The notes: a model not told the origin generated them from the letters alone. Positions 1-10,049 are shown, counted from the first letter of the stretch. The stretch: DNA of 64,000 bases from Prevotella sp. E2-28 (GCF_022024055.1 NZ_CP091788.1:1054001-1118000), one strand, 5' to 3'. Translations and numbers: made by a program.

Positions 1-2340
1 GTTGACCTCGCGGGCTTTCTCTACCAACTGCTTGGCAGCGCGCTCTACGGCCTGTGCCTGGAAGCCTTCAATCTCTTTCTTCATGGCATCGTGCTCGTCG
101 ATGTATTTCTTGATGACGCCCTGCAAATCCTTGGCGTTGTTGAAGAATGACTTCACGGTCTTGAGGGTGTCTTCAAGCAGATAGAGCAGTTCCTCGCACT
201 CGCTGCCTGTCTTGGCTTCGATACGACGGATACCTGCTGCAACGGAACTTTCTGAGATAATCTTGAACATGCCGATGCGACCTGTGCTGCTGGCGTGAAC
301 ACCACCACAGAACTCACAAGAAGGTCCGAAGCGGACTACACGCACCTTGTCGCCGTACTTCTCGCCGAAGAGGGCGATAGCACCGAGTTTCTTAGCTTCC
401 TCGAAAGGCATATCGCGATGTTCGTCGATATGGATGTCCTGACGAATCATATCGTTGACCATACGTTCTACCTCGCGCAACTGCTCGTCGGTCACCTTCT
501 CGAAGTGTGAGAAGTCGAAGCGCAGGGTGTCGGGGCTGACGAAGGAGCCCTTCTGCTCTACATGGTCGCCCAATACTTGCTTCAAAGCATAGTCGAGCAG
601 GTGGGTAGCGGTGTGGTTGGCTGCAGAGGCATTGCGCTTGTCGGTATCTACGCAAGCCATGAACTGTGCTGCGGGATCCTTTGGCAACTGCTTCACGATA
701 TGCACGCTCTGGTTGTTCTCGCGTTTGGTGTCAATGATTTCAATCGTCTCGTTCTCTGATACGAGTACGCCCTGATCGCCTACCTGACCACCCATCTCGC
801 CATAGAAAGGTGTGTTGTCGAGCACCAGTTCGTAGAACTCGTTCTTCTTCTGCGTCACCTTGCGGTAGCGCAGGATGTGACACTCGTATTCGGTATAGTC
901 GTAACCCACGAACTGCTGTTCGCCAACTGCCAGCTCTACCCAGTCGGAGTTCTCAACGGCTGCGGCATTGCGGGCACGGTCTTTCTGCTTCTGCATCTCG
1001 ACATTAAACTGCTCTTCGTTGACGGTGAAGCCGTTCTCACGACAAATCAGTTCGGTGAGGTCCAAGGGGAAGCCGTAGGTGTCGAACAGGCGGAAAGCCT
1101 GAACGCCGTCGAGTTCGGTCTTACCCTCTGCCTTGAGTTGCTCCATAGCCTTGTCGAGCATAGAGATACCTTTGTCGAGGGTGCGCAGGAATGAATCTTC
1201 CTCTTCCTTCATCACCTTGGCGATGAGGGTCTGCTGAGCCTTCAACTCGGGGAAGGCATCGCCCATTTCCTCTGTGAGGGTAGGCAGGAGTTTGTAAAGG
1301 AAGGCCTCTTTCTGACCCAGGAAGGTGTAGGCATAACGTACGGCGCGGCGAAGGATGCGGCGAATGACGTAGCCAGCCTTGGCATTTGAGGGCAACTGAC
1401 CATCGGCAATAGAGAAAGCAACTGCACGCAGGTGGTCAGCGCAGACGCGCATAGCCACGTTGATATCGTCCTGCTCCTTGGTGATGGGATTCTCAGTCTC
1501 TTCCTCGAAGGTGGTATATTTCAAGCCCGTAATCTGCTGCTCGGCCTTGATGATAGGCTGGAACACGTCGGTGTCGTAGTTAGAGTGCTTGCCCTGCAAC
1601 ATGCGAACCAAGCGCTCGAAACCCATACCAGTGTCAATCACGTTCATTGACAGGGGCTCCAGTGAGCCGTCAGCCTTACGGTTGAACTGCATGAACACGA
1701 TGTTCCAGATCTCGATAACCTGTGGGTCGTCCTGATTTACCAGTTCGCGACCGGTCTTGCCGCTGGCCTTGCGCTGCTCAGGGGTACGAGAATCAACGTG
1801 AATCTCTGAGCAGGGACCGCAGGGACCCGTGTCGCCCATCTCCCAGAAGTTATCGTGCTTGTTACCATTGATGATATGGTCGGCAGGCACGTGCTTTGAC
1901 CAGTATTTGGCAGCCTCGTCATCGCGGGGGATGTTTTCTTCGGGTGAACCCTCGAATACAGTAACGTACAAGTCTTCAGGATTCAACTTCAGTACATCCA
2001 CCAGGTATTCCCAAGCCATATCGATGGCACCCTCCTTGAAGTAGTCACCAAACGACCAGTTGCCCAGCATCTCGAACATGGTGTGGTGATAGGTGTCGTG
2101 ACCTACTTCCTCCAAGTCATTGTGCTTACCGCTGACGCGCAGACACTTCTGGGTGTCTGCACGGCGACGAGGCTCTGGGTCGCGGGTGCCCAAAATGATA
2201 TCTTTCCACTGGTTCATGCCGGCATTGGTAAACATCAATGTCGGGTCGTCCTTAATTACCATGGGTGCAGAGGGCACGATGGCATGCTGTTTTGACTCGA
2301 AAAACTGTTTGAACGAGTCACGAATTTCTTTTGCAGTCAT
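1..2340 (-). CDS. alaS: Alanyl-tRNA synthetase, partial (C-terminal end beyond the left edge)
   Basis: Charges tRNA-Ala with alanine in the cytoplasm and clears mischarged Ser/Gly. The first 780 residues are present; the reading frame is still open at base 1, so only the C-terminal tail is missing. Visible landmarks are the class II start [17 protein letters not shown], the segment [11 protein letters not shown] of the aminoacylation core, the editing-domain zinc motif HTATHLL near residue 560 and its partner CGGVH near residue 680. The start at 2340 is the only Met that gives the standard family N-terminus. It is divergent from the MerR gene, and two overlapping -7 elements lie upstream. Family assignment is certain from sequence; nothing is abnormal in the part seen. 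Confidence 0.97.
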   Translation of the reverse strand, partial: MTAKEIRDSFKQFFESKQHAIVPSAPMVIKDDPTLMFTNAGMNQWKDIILGTRDPEPRRRADTQKCLRVSGKHNDLEEVGHDTYHHTMFEMLGNWSFGDYFKEGAIDMAWEYLVDVLKLNPEDLYVTVFEGSPEENIPRDDEAAKYWSKHVPADHIINGNKHDNFWEMGDTGPCGPCSEIHVDSRTPEQRKASGKTGRELVNQDDPQVIEIWNIVFMQFNRKADGSLEPLSMNVIDTGMGFERLVRMLQGKHSNYDTDVFQPIIKAEQQITGLKYTTFEEETENPITKEQDDINVAMRVCADHLRAVAFSIADGQLPSNAKAGYVIRRILRRAVRYAYTFLGQKEAFLYKLLPTLTEEMGDAFPELKAQQTLIAKVMKEEEDSFLRTLDKGISMLDKAMEQLKAEGKTELDGVQAFRLFDTYGFPLDLTELICRENGFTVNEEQFNVEMQKQKDRARNAAAVENSDWVELAVGEQQFVGYDYTEYECHILRYRKVTQKKNEFYELVLDNTPFYGEMGGQVGDQGVLVSENETIEIIDTKRENNQSVHIVKQLPKDPAAQFMACVDTDKRNASAANHTATHLLDYALKQVLGDHVEQKGSFVSPDTLRFDFSHFEKVTDEQLREVERMVNDMIRQDIHIDEHRDMPFEEAKKLGAIALFGEKYGDKVRVVRFGPSCEFCGGVHASSTGRIGMFKIISESSVAAGIRRIEAKTGSECEELLYLLEDTLKTVKSFFNNAKDLQGVIKKYIDEHDAMKKEIEGFQAQAVERAAKQLVEKAREVN

Positions 2341-2372
2341 TATCAATGTTTGGTTATTTTCAATTTTGCGTG

Positions 2373-2388
2373 CAAAATTACAAAATTA
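2373..2388 (-). promoter_or_regulatory. Tandem -7 promoter elements for alaS
   Basis: Read on the minus strand, TAATTTTG occurs twice back to back (2373-2380 and 2381-2388), matching the Bacteroidales TAnnTTTG -7 consensus. It lies 33-48 bases before the alaS start. No convincing -33 TTTG is visible, so which copy is used is open. Confidence 0.5.
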
Positions 2389-2424
2389 TTTCCGATAAAT
2401 GCCTATGAATTAGGAATTATTTCG

Positions 2425-2432
2425 TATCTTTG
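2425..2432 (+). promoter_or_regulatory. -7 promoter element of the MerR gene
   Basis: TATCTTTG matches TAnnTTTG and lies 31 bases before the ATG at 2464. The -33 region is weak. Confidence 0.45.
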
Positions 2433-2463
2433 CAAACAAAATTTATACGAAAAGAGTAAGACT

Positions 2464-2814
2464 ATGGCATTGAACTTGAACAAGAACTTGAAACTCTACT
2501 ATTCCATTAAGGAAGTGGCAGAGATGTTTGACCTTAACGAGAGTACTTTGCGCTTCTGGGAAACAGAGTTCCCGTACCTGAAACCAAAGACGGCAGGTCC
2601 AAGTAAGGTGCGTCAATATACCGAGAAGGATATTGAGCAAATCAAGTTGATTCACAACCTGGTGAAGGTACGTGGATTTAAGTTGGCTGCTGCGAAGAAA
2701 ATAATTAACTCTAATCGTGATGGTGCAAATCGTAAGGCTGAAGTGCTGACACGCCTGATGTCTGTGCGTGATGATTTGCAAGCTCTGAAGAAGCAGCTTG
2801 ACGGGTTGCAGTAA
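2464..2814 (+). CDS. MerR-family transcriptional regulator (small, 116 aa)
   Basis: Predicted DNA-binding regulator. Residues about 12-80 form a MerR winged helix: the recognition segment YYSIKEVAEMFDLNESTLR is followed by FWETEFPYLKP and RQYTEKDIEQI. A short helix (about 85-115) ends in a dimerisation-like coiled coil. There is no long effector-binding domain, so the ligand is not predictable. The frame is open upstream to 2350, but Met at 2464 is chosen because it lies downstream of the -7 element and gives the normal family N-terminus. It is divergent from alaS and ends at a terminator hairpin shared with the pectinesterase gene. Confidence 0.85.
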   Translation: MALNLNKNLKLYYSIKEVAEMFDLNESTLRFWETEFPYLKPKTAGPSKVRQYTEKDIEQIKLIHNLVKVRGFKLAAAKKIINSNRDGANRKAEVLTRLMSVRDDLQALKKQLDGLQ

Positions 2815-2838
2815 ATTCGATAGTCTTAGCAATAAAAA

Positions 2839-2866
2839 AAATGGCGCCTGTTCAAGGGCGCCATTT
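2839..2866. terminator. Bidirectional terminator between the MerR and pectinesterase genes
   Basis: Arms ATGGCGCC (2841-2848) and GGCGCCAT (2857-2864) extend by A-T pairs to 2839/2866, around an 8-base loop. An A-run on the left supplies a U-tract for minus-strand transcripts; a short T-run follows on the right. The pectinesterase stop codon (2852-2854) sits in the loop, so the right arm also encodes its last residues, WRP. Confidence 0.8.
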
Positions 2867-3865
2867 GTCTTCTCTGGAGAATACCTTTTCCAGTGTTATT
2901 TCTTTTGCCTCTTTCTTTGTGAGCTGTCGGCTCCAAGATACGCGTTTGTCGATAGTAGCGCCTTCACCGATATTTTCATACTCCATATAGCGGGCTGTCT
3001 GTTCGCGTTCTTTCTGCCAGTGATGCCATCCCTCGGGACGAATCTGTTTGGGTAACGTGCAATGCATGAACAGTGTGTAACCGTAATCGCGCCAAGGGCG
3101 TCCTAGGTAAACCTTCGTTACATTATCAGCAGTAGTTATAGTACATTGGTTGAAGATATAGCCGAAGGGGATGTGCTTTGGCGTTGAGGCTGCGGTGATA
3201 TAGCTGTTTGCCTTGCAATGAATGGTACACTGCTCGAACCAAGCGGTTGAAGGACCGAAAATGAAATCTGTGGTGCCCTCTATATAGCAGTGGTCAAAGA
3301 ATAGGCGGGTTCCTTCCATGCCTGTATAGACGGTGTCCTGATGACCAAGGAAACGACAGTTGGTGAAGGTCAGGCAATCGCCCTGCGTATGCAGTGCTAC
3401 GGCCTGTCCTAAACGGGCGGCGTTGTTCTCGATAGTGAGGTTCTTGAAGGTGATGTGGTTGGCATCGACCCTGACGGTGAACGTGCGGAAGGTGCCGATG
3501 GTAGGCTTCTTACTGTCGCCTGTTACCGCCTGACTGATAGCCATAGGCCATGTGCCTTGATTTATCTGAATATTGGCGTGGTCGTCATAGGTGATGATGG
3601 TCTCATCGCGACTCTCACCACAGAGCTCAATGTTTTGTACCCATTGTGGAATAATGAGTTTTTCTTTGTAGGTGCCCTTCTTAATGTAGATAACTTTGTG
3701 ATAATCCATGAAGGCACGACAGACCTCAATGGCATCGGTAACGGTGCGAAACTGGCCTGTGCCGTCGCGTGCCACCACGATAGTGTCTGGGTTGTCATAA
3801 GACGAAGCAGCATAAGTGGTGCTCACGAGTAGTGTGCAGATAGTAGTTAGCAGTAGTTTCTTCAT
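2852..3865 (-). CDS. Secreted pectin methylesterase (CE8)
   Basis: Removes methyl esters from homogalacturonan outside the cytoplasm, exposing it to lyases and GH28 enzymes. There is a signal peptide at residues 1-19, then a right-handed beta-helix typical of CE8. Catalytic motifs are all intact: GQAVAL (Gln154), GHQDT (Gln176 and the acid/base Asp177), DFIFG (nucleophile Asp200) and LGRPWR (Arg256, Trp258). The length of 337 aa is normal for a single-domain bacterial enzyme. Its start lies only 5 bases after the stop of rel on the same strand, so it can be cotranscribed with that stringent-response gene, an unusual pairing. A private promoter inside rel is equally possible. Confidence 0.93.
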   Translation of the reverse strand: MKKLLLTTICTLLVSTTYAASSYDNPDTIVVARDGTGQFRTVTDAIEVCRAFMDYHKVIYIKKGTYKEKLIIPQWVQNIELCGESRDETIITYDDHANIQINQGTWPMAISQAVTGDSKKPTIGTFRTFTVRVDANHITFKNLTIENNAARLGQAVALHTQGDCLTFTNCRFLGHQDTVYTGMEGTRLFFDHCYIEGTTDFIFGPSTAWFEQCTIHCKANSYITAASTPKHIPFGYIFNQCTITTADNVTKVYLGRPWRDYGYTLFMHCTLPKQIRPEGWHHWQKEREQTARYMEYENIGEGATIDKRVSWSRQLTKKEAKEITLEKVFSREDKWRP

Positions 3866-3870
3866 ATTTT

Positions 3871-6165
3871 TTACATAATCTGTGAAATCTCTTTCAGGTC
3901 GTCAACCTCTTTTAGTCGATCAATGATTTCTGCTACATCGTCGCGGTCATGAACGCGCAAGTCAATGATACCGTCGAAGATGCCGTCCTCGGTGGTAAAT
4001 GTCAGCTTGCGAATATCAACGCTCAACTGGTTAGATATAATAGTCGTAACCTCGTTGACTAGTCCTCGGCGGTCAATGCCTCCCAAACGTATTGTTGCGT
4101 CGAAGAACATCTTCTTATGCATATCCCATTTTACGTCAAGAATACGATTACCATAACTGGCTTTTAGCTTGTTGGCAATTGTACAGGTGCGTTTATGGAT
4201 TTCAATGCGATTGTTATTGTCGATATAGCCTAAAGTGTCATCGCCTGGTATAGGGTGGCAACAGTCGGGGAACAGGTATTGGTGGATGTTGTCCTCGTTG
4301 ATATAGATTGGCTTTTTCTTGTTGAACTTTTCGGGTACGATGAACAATTCTGTCTTTTCCTTTTTCTCTTCCTCTTTTTTGGCTTTGACAAAGGGAACGA
4401 ATTTACGCCATCCGCCACCATTATTATCATTTTTCTTTTTGTTCTTACCTTTTAGCTCGTCAATATCTTTCTCGCCGAGAATAAAGGTGTTGTCTCCAAG
4501 TCCCTGATAGAGTTCCTCGCGACGTGTGACATCAAACATCTTACACAGACGGTCGATGACGGCGGGCGACAATTCAACGTTGTATTTCGCCAGCCATGTC
4601 TCCAGTTTGTCTTCTCCCTTCTTCTGGATATCGCGGTTAGCACGGCGCAGGATAGCCTCAATCTTAGCCTTTGCCTTTGCCGTAGTCACAAAGTTAATCC
4701 ACGAGGGCTGCACGTGATGCGACTTTGATGTCAGGATTTCCACCTGATCACCACTGGCCAATCGGTGGCTTAGTGGAACCAACTTATGGTTCACTTTTGC
4801 ACCGATACAGTGAGAACCTAAGAAGGTATGAATAGAGAATGCAAAGTCGAGCACGGTACTATCGGCAGGCATCGTTTTGATTTCACCTTTAGGCGTGAAT
4901 ACAAATATCTCGCTGGCAAAGAGGTTCAACTTGATAGCGTCGAGGAAGTCCATAGCGTCGGGCTGAGGATCATCCAGAATCTCCTTGATGGTGCGAAGCC
5001 ATTCGTTGAGCTCATTCTCGTCTTCAGAAATCTGTCCATCCTCACTGCTACCTTCCTTGTACTTCCAGTGGGCAGCCAATCCCTGTTCGGCAATCTCGTT
5101 CATGCGGTCAGAGCGAATCTGAACCTCAATCCAATGTCCCTGTTTTGACATCAGTGTGACGTGAAGTGCCTGGTAGCCGTTAGCCTTCGGCTGGTTCAGC
5201 CAGTCGCGAATACGATCAGGATTCTTCTTATAAATCTTAGTCAGCGCAACGTAAATGTTAAAGCATTCGTTGATTTCCTCATCACGTACTTTGGGCGTGA
5301 AGATAATGCGTACTGCTAAAATGTCATAGATTTCGTCAAAAGATACGTGTTTCTTCTGCATCTTATTCCAGATGGAGTAGGGAGTTTTTACACGTTCCTT
5401 AATTTCATATTGGAAACCCATCTTCTGAAGGGCAGCCTCAATAGGTTGCGTGAACTCGTCGAACGACTGGTGACGTGATAAACGGGTCTCCTCCAGTTTG
5501 CGCTCGATGAATGCATATTCCTCAGGATGCTCGAACTTGAAACTCAGGTTCTCAAGTTCTGACTTAATCTTGTAAAGACCCAAACGGTGAGCCAATGGCG
5601 CATACAGGTAGAGAGTTTCACCTGCAATCTTATACTGCTTGTTGGCTGGCTGAGAGTCGAGCGTACGCATGTTATGCAGACGGTCGGCAATCTTAATCAG
5701 GATAACACGGATGTCCTCGCTCATGGTGAGCAGCAACTTCTTGAAGTTTTCTGCCTGAGCAGATGCCTGTTCGCCAAAGATGCCTCCGCTGATTTTTGTC
5801 AGTCCGTCAACAATCTGTGCAATCTTAGGACCGAACATGTTCTCGATATCCTCAACCGTGTAGTCGGTATCCTCTACAACATCGTGGAGCAAGGCAGAGC
5901 AGATACTGGTAGAGCCAAGCCCTATTTCCGAGCACACAATCTGTGCAACGGCAATGGGGTGCATGATATATGGCTCGCCAGAAAGTCGTCTAACACCTTT
6001 ATGAGCCTGACGGGCAAAGTTGAATGCCTTTCCTATCAGGTCAACCTTTTTACGATGGCGCGATTTCAGATAGTCGTTGATAAGTTTATCATACGCCTCG
6101 TTAATCAGTTTGTTATCAGCGGCCTCTTGTTCCTGTTCTTGTAATTTCAGCTCTTCGTCTGTCAT
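3871..6165 (-). CDS. rel: Bifunctional (p)ppGpp synthetase/hydrolase, RelA/SpoT family
   Basis: Makes and degrades the alarmone (p)ppGpp in response to starvation. Domain order: HD hydrolase (about 45-190) with metal ligands His69, His94-Asp95 and Asp161 and the catalytic pair in VEDT; synthetase (about 240-400) with RVKTPYSIWNKMQKK and NGYQALHVTLM; TGS (about 420-480, IFVFTPKGEIKTMPADS); helical and zinc-finger-like region with CCHPIPGD; C-terminal ACT (about 690-764). All hydrolase ligands are kept, so both activities are expected. The start is preceded by AGGAGG, a strong ribosome-binding site that is unusual in Bacteroidales. It is fifth gene of the parA-parB-DUF5683-mltD-rel run, a conserved order in this phylum. 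Confidence 0.96.
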   Translation of the reverse strand: MTDEELKLQEQEQEAADNKLINEAYDKLINDYLKSRHRKKVDLIGKAFNFARQAHKGVRRLSGEPYIMHPIAVAQIVCSEIGLGSTSICSALLHDVVEDTDYTVEDIENMFGPKIAQIVDGLTKISGGIFGEQASAQAENFKKLLLTMSEDIRVILIKIADRLHNMRTLDSQPANKQYKIAGETLYLYAPLAHRLGLYKIKSELENLSFKFEHPEEYAFIERKLEETRLSRHQSFDEFTQPIEAALQKMGFQYEIKERVKTPYSIWNKMQKKHVSFDEIYDILAVRIIFTPKVRDEEINECFNIYVALTKIYKKNPDRIRDWLNQPKANGYQALHVTLMSKQGHWIEVQIRSDRMNEIAEQGLAAHWKYKEGSSEDGQISEDENELNEWLRTIKEILDDPQPDAMDFLDAIKLNLFASEIFVFTPKGEIKTMPADSTVLDFAFSIHTFLGSHCIGAKVNHKLVPLSHRLASGDQVEILTSKSHHVQPSWINFVTTAKAKAKIEAILRRANRDIQKKGEDKLETWLAKYNVELSPAVIDRLCKMFDVTRREELYQGLGDNTFILGEKDIDELKGKNKKKNDNNGGGWRKFVPFVKAKKEEEKKEKTELFIVPEKFNKKKPIYINEDNIHQYLFPDCCHPIPGDDTLGYIDNNNRIEIHKRTCTIANKLKASYGNRILDVKWDMHKKMFFDATIRLGGIDRRGLVNEVTTIISNQLSVDIRKLTFTTEDGIFDGIIDLRVHDRDDVAEIIDRLKEVDDLKEISQIM

Positions 6166-6204
6166 AGCTGTCCTCCTAATAGAATTATTAAGTAATTATC
6201 ATGT

Positions 6205-7551
6205 TTATCGCACTCTCAGACTTTGTCCGGCACGGATGTTATTGTTCTTCAGACCGTTCAGTTTCTTGAGTTTGTTGACTGTCGTGCCATATTTTTTTGC
6301 AATGGCTCCCAAGTTGTCTCCAGAACGGATACTGTGGTATTTCGCGTTTTTGCTGTTCTTGCTTCTTTTGCTCTTCCTGTCAGATGCAGAACCTTTCTTT
6401 GATGCAACTTCCTCTACAATCACCTCCATGCGTTTTTGCGTGCCTGATTCTGTTGCGTAGATAGAATCCTGATTATCTATGAAAAGCGAGATGTCATTGA
6501 TAGGTAGGCGGATGGGCGATGGTGCTGTGGCACCAGGTACGATGTCGCGTCTGTAGGCGGGATTCAGAGCTCTAATCATAGCGATGTCAAGTCCGCAGAC
6601 ATCTGCTATCTGACTAAAGTTGACGTTGCGGTCCACGATGACAGTATCAGTCTTCATGGGCAGTTCGCTCTTCATGGGACAGATGTTGTGCTCGCAGTAG
6701 TAATTCATCACATAGTTTGCAGCAATAAAAGCGGGTACATAGCCTCGCGTTTCTCTTGGCAGATAAGGATAGATTTTCCAGTAGTCTTTTTCGCCACCAG
6801 AGCGTCTGATAGCCTTGTTGATATTCTCAGGGCCGCAGTTGTAAGCGGCAATCACCAAGTTCCAATCGCCAAATATACCATAGAGGTCACGTAGATAGCG
6901 GGCTGCGGCATACGAAGCCTTCACGGGGTCACGGCGTTCATCTACCAAACTGTTTACGTTCAGTCCGTAGGCTTTACCTGTAGGAAGCATGAATTGCCAC
7001 AAGCCTGTAGCTCCTACACGTGAAACAGCAGTGGGATTCAATGCCGATTCAATGACTGGTAGGTATTTCAGTTCCAATGGGAGCTGATAAAGATCGAGTG
7101 CTTCTTCGAAGATTGGCATATAGAAATTCGCTGCTCCAAGGAAATAACTCACTGACCGTCTCATACGTTCCGTATATCTGTCGATACATGACTGTACCAC
7201 CTCATTATAAGGCATCTCCATGATGGTAGGCATACGGTGCAAACGATCGATATACACCTCTTTATCATAGGTGACATTCTCATTCTTCATCTGACAGTCG
7301 TTGTCAACTGAGAGATAAGTCTTCGACATATATTGACTCATTAGGCTGTCCATATTGTAGGTCATTGCCTCAGGGAAGTCAATCTCCTCTTTGTTGCCCA
7401 TTTCGTCAACAACGTCAATCTCGTCGTCAGCATCATCTTCGTCAACAACAATCTGTGCATGACTGGTCAGAGGTAGTACGGCCAAGCATAGGGGCAGTGA
7501 CCATTTTACGGTGTTACCAAACAATTTTGTCATATATGTCTTAATCATCAT
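6205..7551 (-). CDS. mltD: MltD-like lytic transglycosylase with LysM
   Basis: Cleaves peptidoglycan glycan strands in the periplasm. A signal-like N-terminus (about 1-32) and an acidic linker are followed by the SLT domain (about 145-280). The catalytic Glu168 lies in LPVIESALNP, followed by GATGLWQFML and AYNCGPENI. One clear C-terminal LysM (about 404-448, HSIRSGDNLGAIAKKYGTT) binds glycan, and a degenerate LysM-like segment lies near residues 300-350. It sits 39 bases before rel in the same operon. Function rests on clear motifs; the exact symbol is by similarity of domain order. Confidence 0.9.
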   Translation of the reverse strand: MMIKTYMTKLFGNTVKWSLPLCLAVLPLTSHAQIVVDEDDADDEIDVVDEMGNKEEIDFPEAMTYNMDSLMSQYMSKTYLSVDNDCQMKNENVTYDKEVYIDRLHRMPTIMEMPYNEVVQSCIDRYTERMRRSVSYFLGAANFYMPIFEEALDLYQLPLELKYLPVIESALNPTAVSRVGATGLWQFMLPTGKAYGLNVNSLVDERRDPVKASYAAARYLRDLYGIFGDWNLVIAAYNCGPENINKAIRRSGGEKDYWKIYPYLPRETRGYVPAFIAANYVMNYYCEHNICPMKSELPMKTDTVIVDRNVNFSQIADVCGLDIAMIRALNPAYRRDIVPGATAPSPIRLPINDISLFIDNQDSIYATESGTQKRMEVIVEEVASKKGSASDRKSKRSKNSKNAKYHSIRSGDNLGAIAKKYGTTVNKLKKLNGLKNNNIRAGQSLRVR

Positions 7552-7569
7552 TCTGCTTTTATGTTTTCT

Positions 7570-8283
7570 TTAAAAATTAATACTGCAGTTAACTCCTAGT
7601 GATGTGGCATACAATGGATTAGCTGATAATTTGTTGCCAATCACGGTGGGACGTACCTTGAGGCTCAAATCTTTAGAGATATCAAACGATGAGAGTTCTG
7701 CGTCTACATAAGCGTCAATAACTGATACGGCATAGACTCCCAGCATACAGAAGAAACTCAAATCGCGCCAACGGCGGTATTTGTCCTTTCGACTTTTGAA
7801 AATCTGTTTGTAGCGCTCTTCGTTCGTTGAGTTGATTTGTCGCCCTAGGTGGAGGAATTTGTTATAACTGGCTGTCCCTGGGTCATCGTCCATGATGTCT
7901 AGATAGGCCTGCGAATAGTCCTTATACATCATGTTGTTCCACATCATGGCATAGATACATCCCACGAATCCGCCATAGACAATGGGCAGTTTCCAGTATT
8001 TCCGGTTGTAAATCTGTCCGCCGCCAGGTATGACTAATGCCAGCCATAATGCACGCTGTGGGTCTGGGCGCCATGTATCCCAGTCGCGTTCCATCTTCAG
8101 CGGTGCTTCCTTCTTGACAAATGTAAGTTTCCCGTATTCCAGCGAATCCTCAATGATGACGGTATCCATAGGCATAGCCTCATACATGGAATCGATAGCC
8201 ATCACGATAGAATCGGGGAGAACTGTCTGCGCAGAGACGGAAAAAGGTAAAGAGGTAAAGAGGCAAAAAAGTATATACTTCAT
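7570..8283 (-). CDS. DUF5683-domain membrane protein
   Basis: Protein of unknown function found beside parAB and mltD in Bacteroidetes. After the signal peptide (MKYILFCLFTSLPFSVSA) comes a segment typical of DUF5683: DPQRALWLALVIPGGGQIYN, then RKYWKLPIVYGGFVGCIYAM with membrane segments, a charged loop KSRKDKYRRWRDLSF and another membrane helix. The frame also opens at 8322 (MNIIKVNKRN), which has AGAGGG upstream. Met at 8283 is preferred because only it gives a proper N-terminal signal peptide, but the longer start cannot be excluded. An envelope role is inferred from topology and neighbours only. Confidence 0.8.
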   Translation of the reverse strand: MKYILFCLFTSLPFSVSAQTVLPDSIVMAIDSMYEAMPMDTVIIEDSLEYGKLTFVKKEAPLKMERDWDTWRPDPQRALWLALVIPGGGQIYNRKYWKLPIVYGGFVGCIYAMMWNNMMYKDYSQAYLDIMDDDPGTASYNKFLHLGRQINSTNEERYKQIFKSRKDKYRRWRDLSFFCMLGVYAVSVIDAYVDAELSSFDISKDLSLKVRPTVIGNKLSANPLYATSLGVNCSINF

Positions 8284-8336
8284 TGTCTGTTTGTTCCTTT
8301 TATTTACCTTTATAATATTCATAGTACCCTCTTTTG

Positions 8337-9251
8337 CTATTTCTCCAACAAACTCATGATGCGGTTCAGGTCTTCCTCGTTGGCAAAGGCAATGCTGATT
8401 TTACCGCTACCTTTGGGTGAGCAAGTCAGTTGTACCTTAGTATGAAGAATTTCCGTGAGTCGGTTCTTATGTTCATTTAAGTTTGTTGACAATGGTGTCC
8501 TAGTGGTGATGCGTTTACGAACAGACTGTACGTCTTCACCGCTTTTCAGTGCTTGAACCATTTCTTCCACCTTGCGTACAGAATACTGATTTTTCTGTAC
8601 ATCTTTAAATAACTTTAGCTGAAGCGATGGTGATTCCAGTGATAGTAGGGCACGTGCATGTCCCATATCAATCTCACGGTTTTTTAGTGCCATCTGTATC
8701 TGTGCGGGCAGTTTCAGAAGACGCATATAGTTGGTTACAGCCGTACGGCTTTTGCCTACACGCTCAGAAATCTTTTCTTGTGTCATACCGCTGGTCTCTG
8801 CCAAATGCTCATAGGCCAGCGCTATTTCGATGGCGTTCAAATCTTCACGCTGTATGTTCTCTACTAGTGCCAGCTCCATGACACTTTCATCGTTGGCTGT
8901 GCGGATATAAGCTGGTATTGTTGTCAATCCTGCTATCTGCGATGCCCTCCATCGGCGTTCACCAGCAATAATCTGGTAATGGTTCTCGCTGACTTGACGC
9001 AGCGTGATAGGAGCGATGATACCCATGTTTTGTATGCTTGCTGCCAGTTCCTGCATAGCTGTCTCGTCGAATTCACGACGGGGCTGGTCAGGATTTGGTT
9101 CAATTTGTTCTATGGGAATCTCGTTCAGGTTTGATGAACCTTGCGTCTTCACATCGCTTGTGTCTATCAGGGCGTCTAATCCACGTCCTGTGCTAATCTC
9201 GTCTAGGCCTCTGCCCAGCACGCTTTTGTCGAATTTCTTTCTAACAGCCAT
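8337..9251 (-). CDS. parB: Chromosome-partitioning protein ParB
   Basis: CTP-dependent DNA clamp that loads at parS and organises origin segregation with ParA. The N-terminal CTPase domain shows GERRWRA (98-104) and ENIQREDLN (131-139); a helix-turn-helix (about 155-178, MTQEKISERVGKSRTAVTNY) recognises parS; the C-terminus is a short dimerisation domain. Its 304 aa are normal. The start is 3 bases after the parA stop, so the two are translationally linked. The nearby origin is not seen in this window. Confidence 0.96.
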   Translation of the reverse strand: MAVRKKFDKSVLGRGLDEISTGRGLDALIDTSDVKTQGSSNLNEIPIEQIEPNPDQPRREFDETAMQELAASIQNMGIIAPITLRQVSENHYQIIAGERRWRASQIAGLTTIPAYIRTANDESVMELALVENIQREDLNAIEIALAYEHLAETSGMTQEKISERVGKSRTAVTNYMRLLKLPAQIQMALKNREIDMGHARALLSLESPSLQLKLFKDVQKNQYSVRKVEEMVQALKSGEDVQSVRKRITTRTPLSTNLNEHKNRLTEILHTKVQLTCSPKGSGKISIAFANEEDLNRIMSLLEK

Positions 9252-9254
9252 AAT

Positions 9255-10019
9255 TTATTTGTTCTTGCTGATGATTTCCTTGGCTAATGCCAAATGGTTC
9301 TTGCTTCCGGTTGAATCGGCATCGTAGAGAATTACGGGCAAACCGTGCGAAGGACTCTCCGACAGTTTGACATTACGCTGGATAACGGTTTTGAATACCA
9401 GTTCCTGGAAATGGCGTTTTACCTCGTCGTAAATCTGGTTGGCCAGGCGTAGACGAGAGTCATACATTGTCAGCAGGAATCCCTCGATTTCCAATTTTGT
9501 ATTTAGTTTCGATTTGATAATCTTAATGGTATTGAGCAGTTTTGAGATGCCTTCAAGTGCAAAATACTCACACTGCACGGGGATAATAACGGAATCGGCG
9601 GCAGTTAGGGCATTTACAGTGATAAGACCCAGTGAAGGCGAGCAGTCAATCAAAATATAGTCATATTCATCGCGAATGGGGTCGAGCAGTTTTTTAATCA
9701 CACGCTCGCGGTTATCCAGGTTCAGCATCTCAATCTCAGCACCAACCAAGTCGATGTGGCTGGGGATGATGTCCAGTCCTTCGATATCGGTAGTATAGAT
9801 TGCTTCGCGTACATCTGTATGATTGATGATACATTCATAGAGTGAACAGTCAACCTCTTTCAGGTCAACTCCCAATCCGCTTGACGCGTTTGCCTGTGGG
9901 TCGGCATCAACCACCAGCACACTCTTCTCCAGTGTAGCCAGCGATGCTGCCAGGTTAATAGTCGTCGTGGTCTTTCCCACGCCTCCTTTTTGGTTTGCAA
10001 GTGCAATAATTTTTCCCAT
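9255..10019 (-). CDS. parA: ParA/Soj partitioning ATPase
   Basis: Walker-type ATPase that drives chromosome segregation with ParB. It opens MGKIIALANQKGGVGKTTTT with the deviant Walker A lysine pair, followed by DADPQANASSG (Walker A') and YDYILIDCSPSLG (Walker B). The frame stays open upstream to 10088, but Met at 10019 gives the canonical N-terminus and lies correctly behind the -7 element at 10050-10057. The 254 aa length is typical of chromosomal Soj. First gene of a six-gene run ending in the pectinesterase. Confidence 0.96.
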   Translation of the reverse strand: MGKIIALANQKGGVGKTTTTINLAASLATLEKSVLVVDADPQANASSGLGVDLKEVDCSLYECIINHTDVREAIYTTDIEGLDIIPSHIDLVGAEIEMLNLDNRERVIKKLLDPIRDEYDYILIDCSPSLGLITVNALTAADSVIIPVQCEYFALEGISKLLNTIKIIKSKLNTKLEIEGFLLTMYDSRLRLANQIYDEVKRHFQELVFKTVIQRNVKLSESPSHGLPVILYDADSTGSKNHLALAKEIISKNK

Positions 10020-10049
10020 TTTCAATCTTTTTTCTATAGATTTGAACTG

